Shown here: positions 7,371-16,500 of the stretch, in pieces
Numbering within the stretch: position 1 is the first letter of the stretch
Layout: the number at the start of each line of letters is the position of its first letter
Source: a virus
Direction: 5' to 3' (one strand)
Length of the DNA stretch: 42,690 bases
Virus record (IMG/VR): IMGVR_UViG_3300042519_001001
Span: 1-42,690 of that record
Made by a program: the position numbers and the translations under genes
The notes under the pieces: model-generated
What the model was told of the DNA's origin: nothing
Databases searched by the model: none
Seen by the model: the letters and a program-made list of their open reading frames with translations, nothing else

Positions 7371-8411
7371 ATGAGTATCCCAAGGCTCGTCAAAAACCCG
7401 AACACCGACATTTACGAGGTCCGCTTCGCACAGGATGGGCGTTCCCGCGTTCGCTCGCTTGGCACCCGCGACTACGACGAGGCCATGCAGGCGTTCGGTA
7501 AGTGGTGCACGCTATCCAAGCAGGCGGCCGTGGACAAGGCCGACCCTACCCTCGACATGGTCATAGCCGATTACATGCGTGAGCACGTCGAGACGCGTGT
7601 GGTCGCACAGGAGAGGCAGGAACAATGTGCCCTCCCCCTCCTCGCCATGTTCGGCAAGGTCAAGCCCCGGGACATTGGTATGGCCGAGACTCTCAAATAC
7701 AGCAACCTGCGGCAGGCTGGCCGATGTGGGGCCAATGCCGTGGCGGAGTCGACAGTCCGTCGGGAGATTGGCATGCTCCGTGCCGCCATCAACCATGGCA
7801 TCAAGGCTGGCCGTCTGACTTCAGACAGCCTCAGACACATGTTCATCCCCAGACAGCCAGCCCCCAAGGACCTCTACCTCACCAAGGAGCAACTGCAGGT
7901 GGCCCTTGATACGGCCAAAGACTGCGGCGAGCGGACCTATCTGTTCGTCATGATTGCGGCCTACACGGCTGCCAGAAAGGGGTCCATCGAGCATCTGACA
8001 TGGGACCGGGTGGACTTCGCCAACGGCATGATTAACTTCGACGACGGGTCCGTCCGGACCAAGAAGCGTAAGGTCAAGGTGCCGATGAACAAGGCCCTGT
8101 TCGACGCCCTCAAGGAACGCTACTGCTCGCCCCAGCCCACGAGTGAGTTCGTGACCGGCAACAACACGCCTATGCACCGGGAGTTCCTGCGGCTCAAGGT
8201 CCTGCTCAAGAAGCGTCACCCTCAGTATTCCGACAAGTGGGAAGCCATGACGCCGCACACGCTCCGCCACACATGGGCCACGCTGGCCGCACAGTCCGGC
8301 GTATCCATGTTCGACATAGCCGGTGTCCTTGGAGACACGGTTCAGACCGTCATCCGCGTCTACGCCCACCACTCGCCGAACCACCTGCGGCAGGCTGTCT
8401 CATTCCTTTGA
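7371..8411 (+). CDS. int: Tyrosine recombinase/integrase
   Basis: The 346-residue tyrosine recombinase has the catalytic set R202 (AARKG), H296-x-x-R299 (HTLRH) and nucleophile Y331 (VYAHHSP), plus an N-terminal SAM-like core-binding domain at about 60-150. It would integrate the phage genome at an attachment site that I could not locate. ATG 7371 is chosen because MSIPRLVKNP starts the conserved strand domain; ATG 7347 would add eight residues. It is the only plus-strand gene inside a long minus-strand block, is divergent from the HTH gene, and its last 62 bases overlap tail-to-tail with a small membrane protein gene. This suggests insertion of a lysogeny cassette between the replication and lysis regions. 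Confidence 0.93.
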   Translation: MSIPRLVKNPNTDIYEVRFAQDGRSRVRSLGTRDYDEAMQAFGKWCTLSKQAAVDKADPTLDMVIADYMREHVETRVVAQERQEQCALPLLAMFGKVKPRDIGMAETLKYSNLRQAGRCGANAVAESTVRREIGMLRAAINHGIKAGRLTSDSLRHMFIPRQPAPKDLYLTKEQLQVALDTAKDCGERTYLFVMIAAYTAARKGSIEHLTWDRVDFANGMINFDDGSVRTKKRKVKVPMNKALFDALKERYCSPQPTSEFVTGNNTPMHREFLRLKVLLKKRHPQYSDKWEAMTPHTLRHTWATLAAQSGVSMFDIAGVLGDTVQTVIRVYAHHSPNHLRQAVSFL

Positions 8412-8706
8412 TGACACGCATGGCCATCGCAAACGTGATGACTACGAGGCAGGTTGAGAACACGAGCACGGCCCTCTCGGCGTCGTGAAACCCACCCTTG
8501 GCGGACTCCAGCATGTTCTCTGATGTCTTACTGTCAGACAGGATTTTGTCGTCTGTGATGAGCAGCACCATGGCGTTCGGGTCGGTCAGGGCCAACCTGA
8601 TTTCTTCCATTATGAACCAGAGCCGCACGCAGACGGCATCGGCTACGATAAGCGTGCCGATTAGGGCCAACTGAAGGTTGCCCGAGTCACTTCTTTCGTC
8701 GGCCAT
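8350..8706 (-). CDS. Small membrane protein, 118 aa (lysis region)
   Basis: The 118-residue protein has two hydrophobic segments, about residues 12-33 (from LQLALIGTLIVADAV) and 80-100 (AVLVFSTCLVVITFAMAM), separated by a polar loop. The C-terminal tail is Gly/Arg-rich. No family is recognised. Its start overlaps the end of the holin-like gene by 20 bases, and it belongs to the same lysis cluster, so an antiholin or accessory holin role is possible but unproven. The last 20 codons are read from the strand opposite the integrase 3' end, which may explain the odd low-complexity tail. Confidence 0.6.
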   Translation of the reverse strand: MADERSDSGNLQLALIGTLIVADAVCVRLWFIMEEIRLALTDPNAMVLLITDDKILSDSKTSENMLESAKGGFHDAERAVLVFSTCLVVITFAMAMRVIKGMRQPAAGGSASGGRRRG

Positions 8707-9058
8707 TGGCTTTCCCCTTGGGTGAGATTTTGGCCACTTCGGCTGAGCCCTTAGCCTTGGCCCATTTGATTACGAACTCCACGATTTCCGTTGCGGTCGC
8801 ACCGCTAATACCGACGCATGCCACCTTCAGACCCCTCGCCATCGACTGCTCCTGCAACCCCTGGTCAACCAGGTAGGCTACGATGCCTGCAGCAAGGACA
8901 TGTCTGACGGCACCGCCGAAGGACGTCTTGCCGTCGGACAGCAAAAGCCTGGCCACCATTCCGGCTACGCCGATTAGGGATGCGGTGAAGCCGCCTTCTT
9001 TCAGGGTCTGAAGCAGGTCCTTGCTGGACTCCGGGTCTGCTGGGGGAGGGGGACTCAC
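8687..9058 (-). CDS. Holin-like membrane protein
   Basis: The 123-residue protein has three probable membrane segments (about 30-45 ASLIGVAGMVARLLL, 55-70 VLAAGIVAYLV and 80-103 LKVACVGISGATATEIVEFV) and a lysine-rich cytoplasmic tail (KGKANGRRKK). Length, Gly/Ala-rich membrane segments and basic C-terminus match phage holins of the LydA/holin-3 type. It would form the membrane lesion that triggers lysis. The start is a GTG at 9058 overlapping the upstream TGA in a GTGA junction. Neighbours are an HExxH peptidase and a spanin-like lipoprotein. Confidence 0.72.
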   Translation of the reverse strand: MSPPPPADPESSKDLLQTLKEGGFTASLIGVAGMVARLLLSDGKTSFGGAVRHVLAAGIVAYLVDQGLQEQSMARGLKVACVGISGATATEIVEFVIKWAKAKGSAEVAKISPKGKANGRRKK

Positions 9059-9333
9059 TTATGGGTTCTCCGGTATCCGAGGTCCCACAGGACCGATGAG
9101 ATTGATGTGGCTCCCTTATGAACCGAGTCCTCGATTAGGAAAGGATACGCCGCATGGATGAGTTCATGGACGAGGGTGTCGAAAAGTTCGTCCTCTTTCT
9201 GGCGAGGGTCCACACGGATGACCCCTGTGTTAGGGTCGAAGTCTCCGAATGGCGTGCCGCCCGGCTTACCGTTCGGTGCTTCCTTGCCGAGATTAACGAA
9301 CCGGATGGTCCTCTTTGGGTTTTTCTTGGCCAT
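9055..9333 (-). CDS. Small HExxH metallopeptidase-like protein
   Basis: The 92-residue protein carries H56-E-L-I-H60 in a context (LVHELIHAAYP, then VLWDLGYRR near the end) common to a widespread small phage protein family with SprT-like features. The two His and Glu are the zinc-binding and catalytic residues of zincins; the third ligand would lie in the segment after Y63. The ATG at 9333 (MAKKNP) fits the family length better than the longer upstream reading. It overlaps the end of the lipoprotein gene by 41 bases and the holin-like GTG by four. No other cell-wall enzyme is visible in the lysis region, so it might be the lytic peptidase, although related phage proteins are not established endolysins. 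Confidence 0.75.
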   Translation of the reverse strand: MAKKNPKRTIRFVNLGKEAPNGKPGGTPFGDFDPNTGVIRVDPRQKEDELFDTLVHELIHAAYPFLIEDSVHKGATSISSVLWDLGYRRTHK

Positions 9334-10048
9334 CGTTTTTAGGGGTTTCATTGACCGAGTCACGGACCTTGTCCGCAAGCCACCACAGACCAAGTCCGCA
9401 GGAGATTGCCAAGGTGGCACCGGCTACATACTCGAAGTATGGAGAGTCGATGATGAATGGGATTGACCCACAGAAGGCCCCGCAAAGCAGGAGTGGGATG
9501 CCGATGCGAGGACCCATGAACGCCGTGGTGAGGGCACCGACGACAGCCAGACCGGCTCCTACGAGGGTCCATGTCTGAGATGACGCATCCTTCTTCACGC
9601 GTTCAACCTCTGCCTGGAGGTCTGAAATCCGCTTGTCCTTCATGTCAGACACACGCTTAGCCTCGGCCTGGTCGGCCTCAAGTTTCTCCCAGGCCTTATT
9701 GACGGCGGTCGCGAGTTTGCGTCCGAACTCCATCTGCTTGGCGTAGTCGATGGGGTCGGCCTTGGTAGCCCGGGCCACGGCGAAGGCCACATCAGCCTCG
9801 GGGGGTTGGGGCAGATAGGACTGGGCGAGGCGGGACTCGGCGACGACGACCTTTGGCTTGTCTGCGTTCTTCTCGATTGCGATTAACGCAGACGCGACGC
9901 GGTGGTCGGTCTTGTCGAGGTCTTTGCCGAGTGCAGAAACGCTCGACTGCTTGGTCGGAGCCTCCGGCTGCTTTGGCAAAGGCTCGTCTAACGGCTTGGA
10001 TTTGCACCCGGCCAGGGCGAGCAAGGCGATTACCAAAATCAGACGCAT
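9293..10048 (-). CDS. Spanin-like lipoprotein with C-terminal membrane segments
   Basis: The 251-residue protein starts with a lipoprotein signal (hydrophobic LILVIALLA, lipobox L12-A-G-C15). A Pro-rich linker and a charged coiled coil (about 113-155) follow. Then come three hydrophobic segments (160-178, 182-200, 205-224) and an acidic polar tail. An outer-membrane-anchored lipoprotein tied to inner-membrane segments is the topology of unimolecular spanins (phage T1 gp11), which fuse the two membranes at lysis; three C-terminal segments are unusual for that class. The ATG at 10048 places the lipobox correctly; a TTG at 10075 would extend the signal. The location between a small TM protein and the metallopeptidase/holin genes supports a lysis role. 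Confidence 0.7.
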   Translation of the reverse strand: MRLILVIALLALAGCKSKPLDEPLPKQPEAPTKQSSVSALGKDLDKTDHRVASALIAIEKNADKPKVVVAESRLAQSYLPQPPEADVAFAVARATKADPIDYAKQMEFGRKLATAVNKAWEKLEADQAEAKRVSDMKDKRISDLQAEVERVKKDASSQTWTLVGAGLAVVGALTTAFMGPRIGIPLLLCGAFCGSIPFIIDSPYFEYVAGATLAISCGLGLWWLADKVRDSVNETPKNDGQEKPKEDHPVR

Positions 10049-10075
10049 CTTATTTTGGTAAGCCCTGTTATTCAA

Positions 10076-10207
10076 TTACTTACCCTTGAGGGCGTCGAGG
10101 ATGGTCTTGCCTTTTTGCTCCAGCTCAGACGCCTTGGCGGCGTGCTTGCGGAAGACAAGGGCACCGGCGACGAAGCCGACGAGGAGGCCGATAATGAAGG
10201 CAATCAT
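10076..10207 (-). CDS. 43-residue single-TM protein
   Basis: A short open frame from ATG 10207 to TAA 10076 encodes 43 residues: an N-terminal membrane helix (IAFIIGLLVGFVAGALVF), then a basic amphipathic tail (RKHAAKASELEQKGK). The Gly-spaced helix and positive-inside tail are typical of small phage membrane proteins. It sits 27 bases upstream of the spanin-like gene within the lysis cluster. Function is unknown; a holin regulator is one possibility. Confidence 0.65.
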   Translation of the reverse strand: MIAFIIGLLVGFVAGALVFRKHAAKASELEQKGKTILDALKGK

Positions 10208-10210
10208 GGT

Positions 10211-10228
10211 TCAGACATCATTGTCTGA
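10211..10228. repeat. Inverted repeat TCAGACA-N4-TGTCTGA
   Basis: Perfect 7-base arms (10211-10217 and 10222-10228) lie at the junction between the HNH-like gene stop (10218-10220) and the 43-aa gene start (10207). It is built from the overrepresented CAGAC/GTCTG word. There is no T-tract on the minus strand, so it is not a classical terminator. Confidence 0.6.
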
Positions 10229-10589
10229 CTCGTCTGCTGGTCAAGCGTTTGAGCCAATAGCCTACCGCTAAAATCTGCGACCAGTTTGCCGTGGATTTCA
10301 CCCTGTTTGCAAGCGACGAAATGACGATAATGTTTCCACGGACATACCCCTTGGATGGGATTATCCTATCTAATGTCGGTGACGTGGGTCGTGGTCGCTT
10401 GTTCTTCCCGTGTGCAAGCGTAATGCCAAGGACGGGACAACGCTTCGGGATTACGATGTCCTCCGGCGTTATCGCAAACTTGAGGTTCTTCTGTCTGGCT
10501 CGCTGTTTTGCCAGAGCGTAAAGCATGACGTTCGGAAAGGCCTTTCGGTAAGCCATCATCCGCGTCCGCTTTAGCTCGAGCCGGTTCAC
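10218..10589 (-). CDS. HNH/endonuclease VII-like phage protein
   Basis: The 123-residue basic protein has a CPVLG segment (C51), then SPTLDRIIPSKGY (D74-R75) and RGNIIVISSLANRVKS (N86, N95). The order C-P-x-L-G, LDRI-x-x-x-KGY, GN-x-x-x-IS-x-x-AN is typical of a small HNH/His-Me-finger-like family often found in phages, although the usual second pair of zinc cysteines is not obvious. The GTG at 10589 overlaps the stop of the giant gene as GTGA; ATGs at 10559 and 10556 are alternative starts. A free-standing homing endonuclease or a DNA-processing role are both possible. Activity is inferred. Confidence 0.65.
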   Translation of the reverse strand: MNRLELKRTRMMAYRKAFPNVMLYALAKQRARQKNLKFAITPEDIVIPKRCPVLGITLAHGKNKRPRPTSPTLDRIIPSKGYVRGNIIVISSLANRVKSTANWSQILAVGYWLKRLTSRRVRQ

Positions 10590-13500
10590 TTCAAGAGCTC
10601 GTCGATGATGTTGTCGTCTTCCTCGTCGTTTCGTTTCTGCGGCTTGGCTGGCTTACCAGCAAGTCCCTTGACGACATACTCTCGGGTGGCCGGGTGGCTG
10701 GTGGCCTGGATGCCAATGGCTCCCATGCCTCCCATGATTTTACCCGGACCAAGGGCAAAGGCGGCGTTGGCCGCAGGCTGGACCGCGAGGTCATAGCCAA
10801 GTCGGGCAAACCGGCGTTCAGCCGTATTGGTGTTCTTGGAGTTCCTCGGACCGAGGTAGTCTACGCCGCCCTTGATGCCTTCGGAGAAGGTTCCAAGGAC
10901 AGGGCCAAGCATGACGGTCGCCGGGTCCTTGTCGTAGCGTGCACTAAGTGCGGCGTTAGCCATGAAGTCGAAGCGTCCGAACAAGTTGGAGCGGGACATG
11001 GCTCGGGCAATCTTCATGCCTTCGCTCATCTTCGCTTCGTTGACTCGTGCCGGGTCCTTGAAGGCTTCGTCGCGACCTTCGCCAATCAGGTACTGCACGC
11101 CGGTAAGGACAGGCAGCATCATGGCAGGCCCGAGCATGTGCATGCGGTCCATGGCGGTCAGTTCGTTCTTCGACACGGCCGTCTTTGCCAGACGGAGTGC
11201 ACGCTTGGTGACGTTCTCGTGGAAGGCGTAGAGGTACGACTGAAGGTTGAAGATGACGGAACCAAGGGGGTGGTTGGCCCAGCGAGGACGGGTGCCAGCG
11301 TTCGGGTTCATGATGACCTGTTCGGCAAAGCGAGCCAGGGCGTCACGATACATCTGAGGGCCCTTGCCGTTCTGTCTGCTGATTAGGGCAAGCTTTCCAG
11401 CCTCGTCGAGCTTCTCGAGTTGCTTGACGAACTTGGCAAACGAAGCGTGGTCAGTAATGCCAAGTTCGTTGAGGTAGCGTGCAGACGAAGCCTTCATGCG
11501 GCCGTTGTCGTTGATGTCTTCGGCAAGTCGTCGAAGGAACACGGTACCGGCACGGACGGAAGCGATGCGGGTGCCTTCCGTCCATTGGTGAAGGCCGGTC
11601 TTGCGGAAGAACTGGTCGGTCAGGTACTTGCTGCCGGAGCGGGTCTGGTCGGTCCAATAGCGGCTGTCGACAGACGAGCTTACGGCCTGTCCAGACAGTT
11701 CAGACACGACGACTCCGACGTCTTGTGCGAGCTTGTGGTAGTAGTCAGGGTCTTCAGCCAGGAGCTTTCGCTTCATGTAGACCAGCGAATTGCCCATGGC
11801 AGACAGACTATCCACGACGTTGCCGGTCCGAAGGCCGGTAACCAAGGGCTCACCAATCGAAGACAGGGTGGCACGAGGCAGGAAGTGGATGGCCGAATAG
11901 GCGTTCAGGAAGTTGATGATGCCTTGGCCCTTGTAGTCCTTGAGTTGGTTGGTGCCCAACTGATTGGCGACAAGGGAGTTCATCTCCTGCAAGGCGGTGC
12001 GGTTGCCTTCGCTAATCAGGGCTTTCTGAAGTCCTTGATAGACTTCAAACTCGGCACCGAAGCGTCGGGCAATTTCGGCGTTCTTGACCGCACGCCCGAT
12101 GTACGAGTTGGTGGCGTCAAGGATGTTCCGGTTGTAATACTTCTCCATGAACCCTTCGGCTACCTTGTTGAACTTGCGGGAGCGGGTATGCTTCGGCTCT
12201 CCGTTCAGGTTCGACGAGTCGAACACGAACTTCTGGTCAAAACTAAAGCCGCTGTCTCCACGAAGGATGGCGTCGTACCATTCCGAAGCCGCTTCGCGTG
12301 CTTCGATTGGGTCCATGCCAGTGGTTTCGTAGGCCTTCTGAGCCGCGTTTAGGAAGCCATAACGGTCCTTTAGCACCATCTCGTTGTCGAGCATGCGAGG
12401 GACGTAGGTTTCTCCGGCGTTGTCGAGCTTGATGCCAGCACGGATTTGATACTGGTGCATCTTTCGGTAGAGTCCTCGCAGCGAGGTGACAGCCTGAGCC
12501 AACTTAGGGTCAGACGGAAGACCCGGCTGAACCATGGCACGGCCAAGGTCTTCGAGGAACTGCTTTTGTCCGTCGACATCCTTGAGTTTGAGTTCGGACT
12601 CGAACGGACGAAGTGCGTCTGCGAGTTCGTTCTTGAACTGAAGCTGGCTCCGGCTGACTGCGGTATGGAAGCCGATTTTAGCGGCCTTGTCCGTGCGACC
12701 AGCAAGGGTGCTGTTCAGTAGTTCGCTGACTTCGCGAATGACTTTAGACTGGCGTCTGTCTGCGAGCACATCCAACTGAGCCTGCGAGGAACGAAGGAAC
12801 GAAGCAGTCGCGAAATCGACGCCATGCTGTGTGAAGGTTTCCTTGTCCGTGATGTTTTCCTTGGCACGCTTCAGGCCTTCGATGCCCTTCTTGACCACGT
12901 TGATGGAGGCCTGGGCTTCCTCACGGAGGAAGCTCTTGTTGGAGGACATGGAGTATTCGTTCCCGAGTCCCTTGACGTCGTTGTTTCCGAGGCGTGGTTC
13001 TCCGAGCGTGTCAACGTCTTCCGGCTTGTATTCAAATCCGTACCGTTCCTTGAAGGCCCGCTGAACGTCCGCCGGGATTTCGGACGAGTTACGGACGTCC
13101 GTGTCTCCGCCGAGTTCGACGAAGCCCTGGTAGAGTTCGTCGCGTCGCTCGAACGAGCCGGGTGCGAACTCACCGGAAGAACGGCGTTCTTCTCGGGTGA
13201 TAATGCCAAGGGCCTCAAGCGTATCTTTCTCAAGACCCATCGAGGTGGCCGCCTCTCGGGCGATTTCGGCTTCGAGTTCGGGGTCTACGACCTCCTCCCT
13301 CGGGGGAAGTTTTTCATCCATTCCAGGCTCCTCGCGGAGGCGGTCCATGAGTTCCTGCTCTGACTTGCCCCGAGTCTCCAGCTTGCGGTCACGCTCAGAC
13401 TGGCGGTAGTTGTAGTTTTCAGGGTTGGTCGTGCTCTCGCGAAAATCCATCTCTTGGATGACCTCGTCGTAGGTCGGCTCACGGCCGAGTTCAGCCTTTA

Positions 13501-16500
13501 GGTCGGCTTGGGCACGCTGAAAGTCAGGACTGTTTCCGGCCTTGTTATCAAAGTCTTCGTGCTTCGTGCGATGTTCATCGAGCAGGTCATTCATTTCGGT
13601 GACCTGTTCTCGGGTCATGCTTCTTCCTCTGTCCGTTCGGTTGTTGAGTTCCTCAATGTCCGCCTCGGCGTCCTTGATGCCACGGGTAATCGTCTGCTTT
13701 CCGATGCCGAACTTGTCGAAACCCTTCGGATGGATTTCAGACATGGATGCGGCTTCGGCGTCAGCCTGGCTCATGCCACGACGCATGAAGCGTTCCGTGC
13801 GGAGTCGGTGAAGGTGGTCGTAGTATTCGTTGTCAGGCTTGGCGAAGCTGGAGGTATCCCGGGACGAGATTTCGAGGATGGACTCCATGGCATGGTCGAG
13901 GGCGGTGTTGCCCTCGATGCCCATGATGTCCTTGACGGCCTGCTTGAAACGCGACCATGCGTTCGTCTCGCCCATCTTAATGGACTTGAGGTAAGCCTTG
14001 AAATCTGGGTTGGTTGCCGCGTGAGAGATAAACTCGTTTAGGTCGGCAATCGGATACTGTCCGGCACGGGAAAGTTTGTCCATGTCTGAACCAGGTCCGA
14101 AGACATTGTCCCTGGCACTGACGTCCTCGTTCCGAAGTCTGTCCAGCTTGTCCATGCTGAACGGCTTGCTGTTATCCTTCTGCTCAGACAGCACCTTCAG
14201 GTATGTCTGAACGAGCTTCCTGACAGCCTTGTCTGAACCGGGGTTGTTGACGTAGGCACGAAGACGGTCGTAATAGCGTGTTCCAGACGAACCCATCACG
14301 TCGGAGTCAGGTCCGGTCACGATGCCGATAGTGCCGAAGATTGCACGGTTGACTTTGTCAGCGGTGGCAGAGTGCACGATTTCGTGCATCACGATTTCAA
14401 GTGCACGGGCAGGGTCGGACAGCTGTTCGCGGTTGAACTTGATGCCGCCGTACTTGGTGCCTCCCTGGATGCTCGGACCTTCAGACCTCCAGCCAGGCAT
14501 GTAGCCTGACGCCTGTCTGCTATCCTTGCCCCAAGCACCGACGACAACCTCAAGGCTCTTTTTGTCCTGGTTTTTCAGCAGGTATTCGGCAAGTTTCCCG
14601 AGTTCCGGGTCAATGCCCTGCATGTCCTTGCTTTTGGAGTTCTTGACGATGCGTTCAAGGATGTCTTTGACTTTGGATTGGCCCTTCAGCGTCATATTGA
14701 CGACATCTCTGGCACCCGCAGACAGTCCGTAGTAGCGTGCTTCTTCTTCCCAGAACTGTTCAGACGCGTTCCTTGGGCCTTCGGTCCGGCTTACAACTTC
14801 CATTCCCCTGCCTCGTTTGCCTCGGGCTTCGTGGGTGAACTGCTGGTGTCCGCCGATTTGCTTCTCGTTTTCGCGTCGGAAGTCGGTGGTTTCGATGCGG
14901 TCACGGTTTGCGACCTCAGCCTCAAACTCGGAAAGGCGACCACGCTGCAGGTCAACCTCGGAACGAACGGCCGCGATTTCAGACGCAGACGCACCGGCAG
15001 CCTGCATTTCAGACACGCGTGCGTCGTTGGCTTCGACCTCCATGGACAGACGGTCCACTTCGGCTTCCAACTCAGAACGGGTCATGTTCTCAGGAACGAT
15101 GTCCGTGGTGCGACCTTCTTCGCGACGCATCTCAGGCATGGCCTTTCGACGCTCGTTGATAGCCTTTTCGACTTCACGCCAGTAGGGGCGCCCCTGCTCC
15201 TTGAGGGCGTCCCGGGCCTGCATTAGTTCGTCGATGGTCAGACGGTCGAAGCGACCGCGAGCCCAATTAAGGGCCTGGACGGGGTCACGCTTAACACGGG
15301 GGCCCGGGTTGTCTGGATTGTCGAACGTCTGCTTATCGCGTTCACGTTGGACGATACGACTGCGGTCAAGGCGTTCCCAGTTACCCTGCTGTCGGCCACG
15401 GGCGTTGAGTTCGACCTTGGCGGCACGCAGACGCTCCTCGTTGACCTTGATTTCGGTGGCAAGTTGAGCCGCCTCCGGAGAGCGATTGCGGCCGTCACGC
15501 TTGTTGAGTTCAGACAGACGCTCGCGGTCTGAGCGGATTTGGTCCGGCAGGCTGCGGACCATGTCGTTCAACTGGGACTTAGGAGTGGTTTCGGGGACAA
15601 AGCCGCCAAGGGCGGTATTACGCTCGCCTTCGTTGCCGTATTGGCGGTGGCGGTTCTGCATCTCCTCGGTGACCGAGCGGAGAAGGTCAGGGTCTGCGGA
15701 GCCCTTGTTCTTCTCAAGTCGCGTCTGGAGGTCTACGAGTTCGTCGTAGGTAAGGCGAGAAGGGTCACCGGTTTCGGTGAGGGCTTCAGGGCCGGTACGT
15801 TCCTGTCGTCGCTCCCATACCTGCGGCTTGGCAAGCGGGTCACGGACACGGTCACGGCCGGTGGTGCCACCCTGCGGGGCTGGCTGGGATGCCTGATTTT
15901 TGCGGGCTTCACGCTCGTCAAACTTTCGGGCAGCCATGTCAAGGAACTGCTGGTCGATACCCTGGATGTTCCGGAGTTCGGCAAGTCCACGCTCCTTGGA
16001 TACGGAGGTTCGGTCCACGAGTTTCTCAATGGAACGCTGGATAGCCTCGGTGGCTTCTCCGGTAGAAACCTTGCCGTCAGACACATCACGCATCAGACGA
16101 CGCAGACCCATGAGTTCAACTTCGGCCCTCGGGGGTAGCAGACGGGCCTCGTTTCCAGACATCTTCATGGAGTCCATCTTCGCATGATGACGCTCCATGA
16201 TTTCGCGGTTGTAGGCGGGCGTACCCGGGCGAAGGTGAGCAGGCATAGGCTGCTCCCAACGCGGGACGTTGCTGGTTTCAGCCGGTGCCTCTGCTGGCTT
16301 GGCGTCAAAAGTGCTCAGACCGGCCTGCCTGTCCTGCTGTCTGAGAAGGTCCTGAAGGTCATCTCCAAGCATGTCGAGCTCAGCTCGGATGCGATTAGGG
16401 TTACCTTCACCACGCTCAAGCTTGCCCTTAGCTTCTTCGATACGTTGGTAGTGGTCGGCAATCTGGTTCTCAAGCGAGTCGCCCTGAAGGGAGCGATTGC

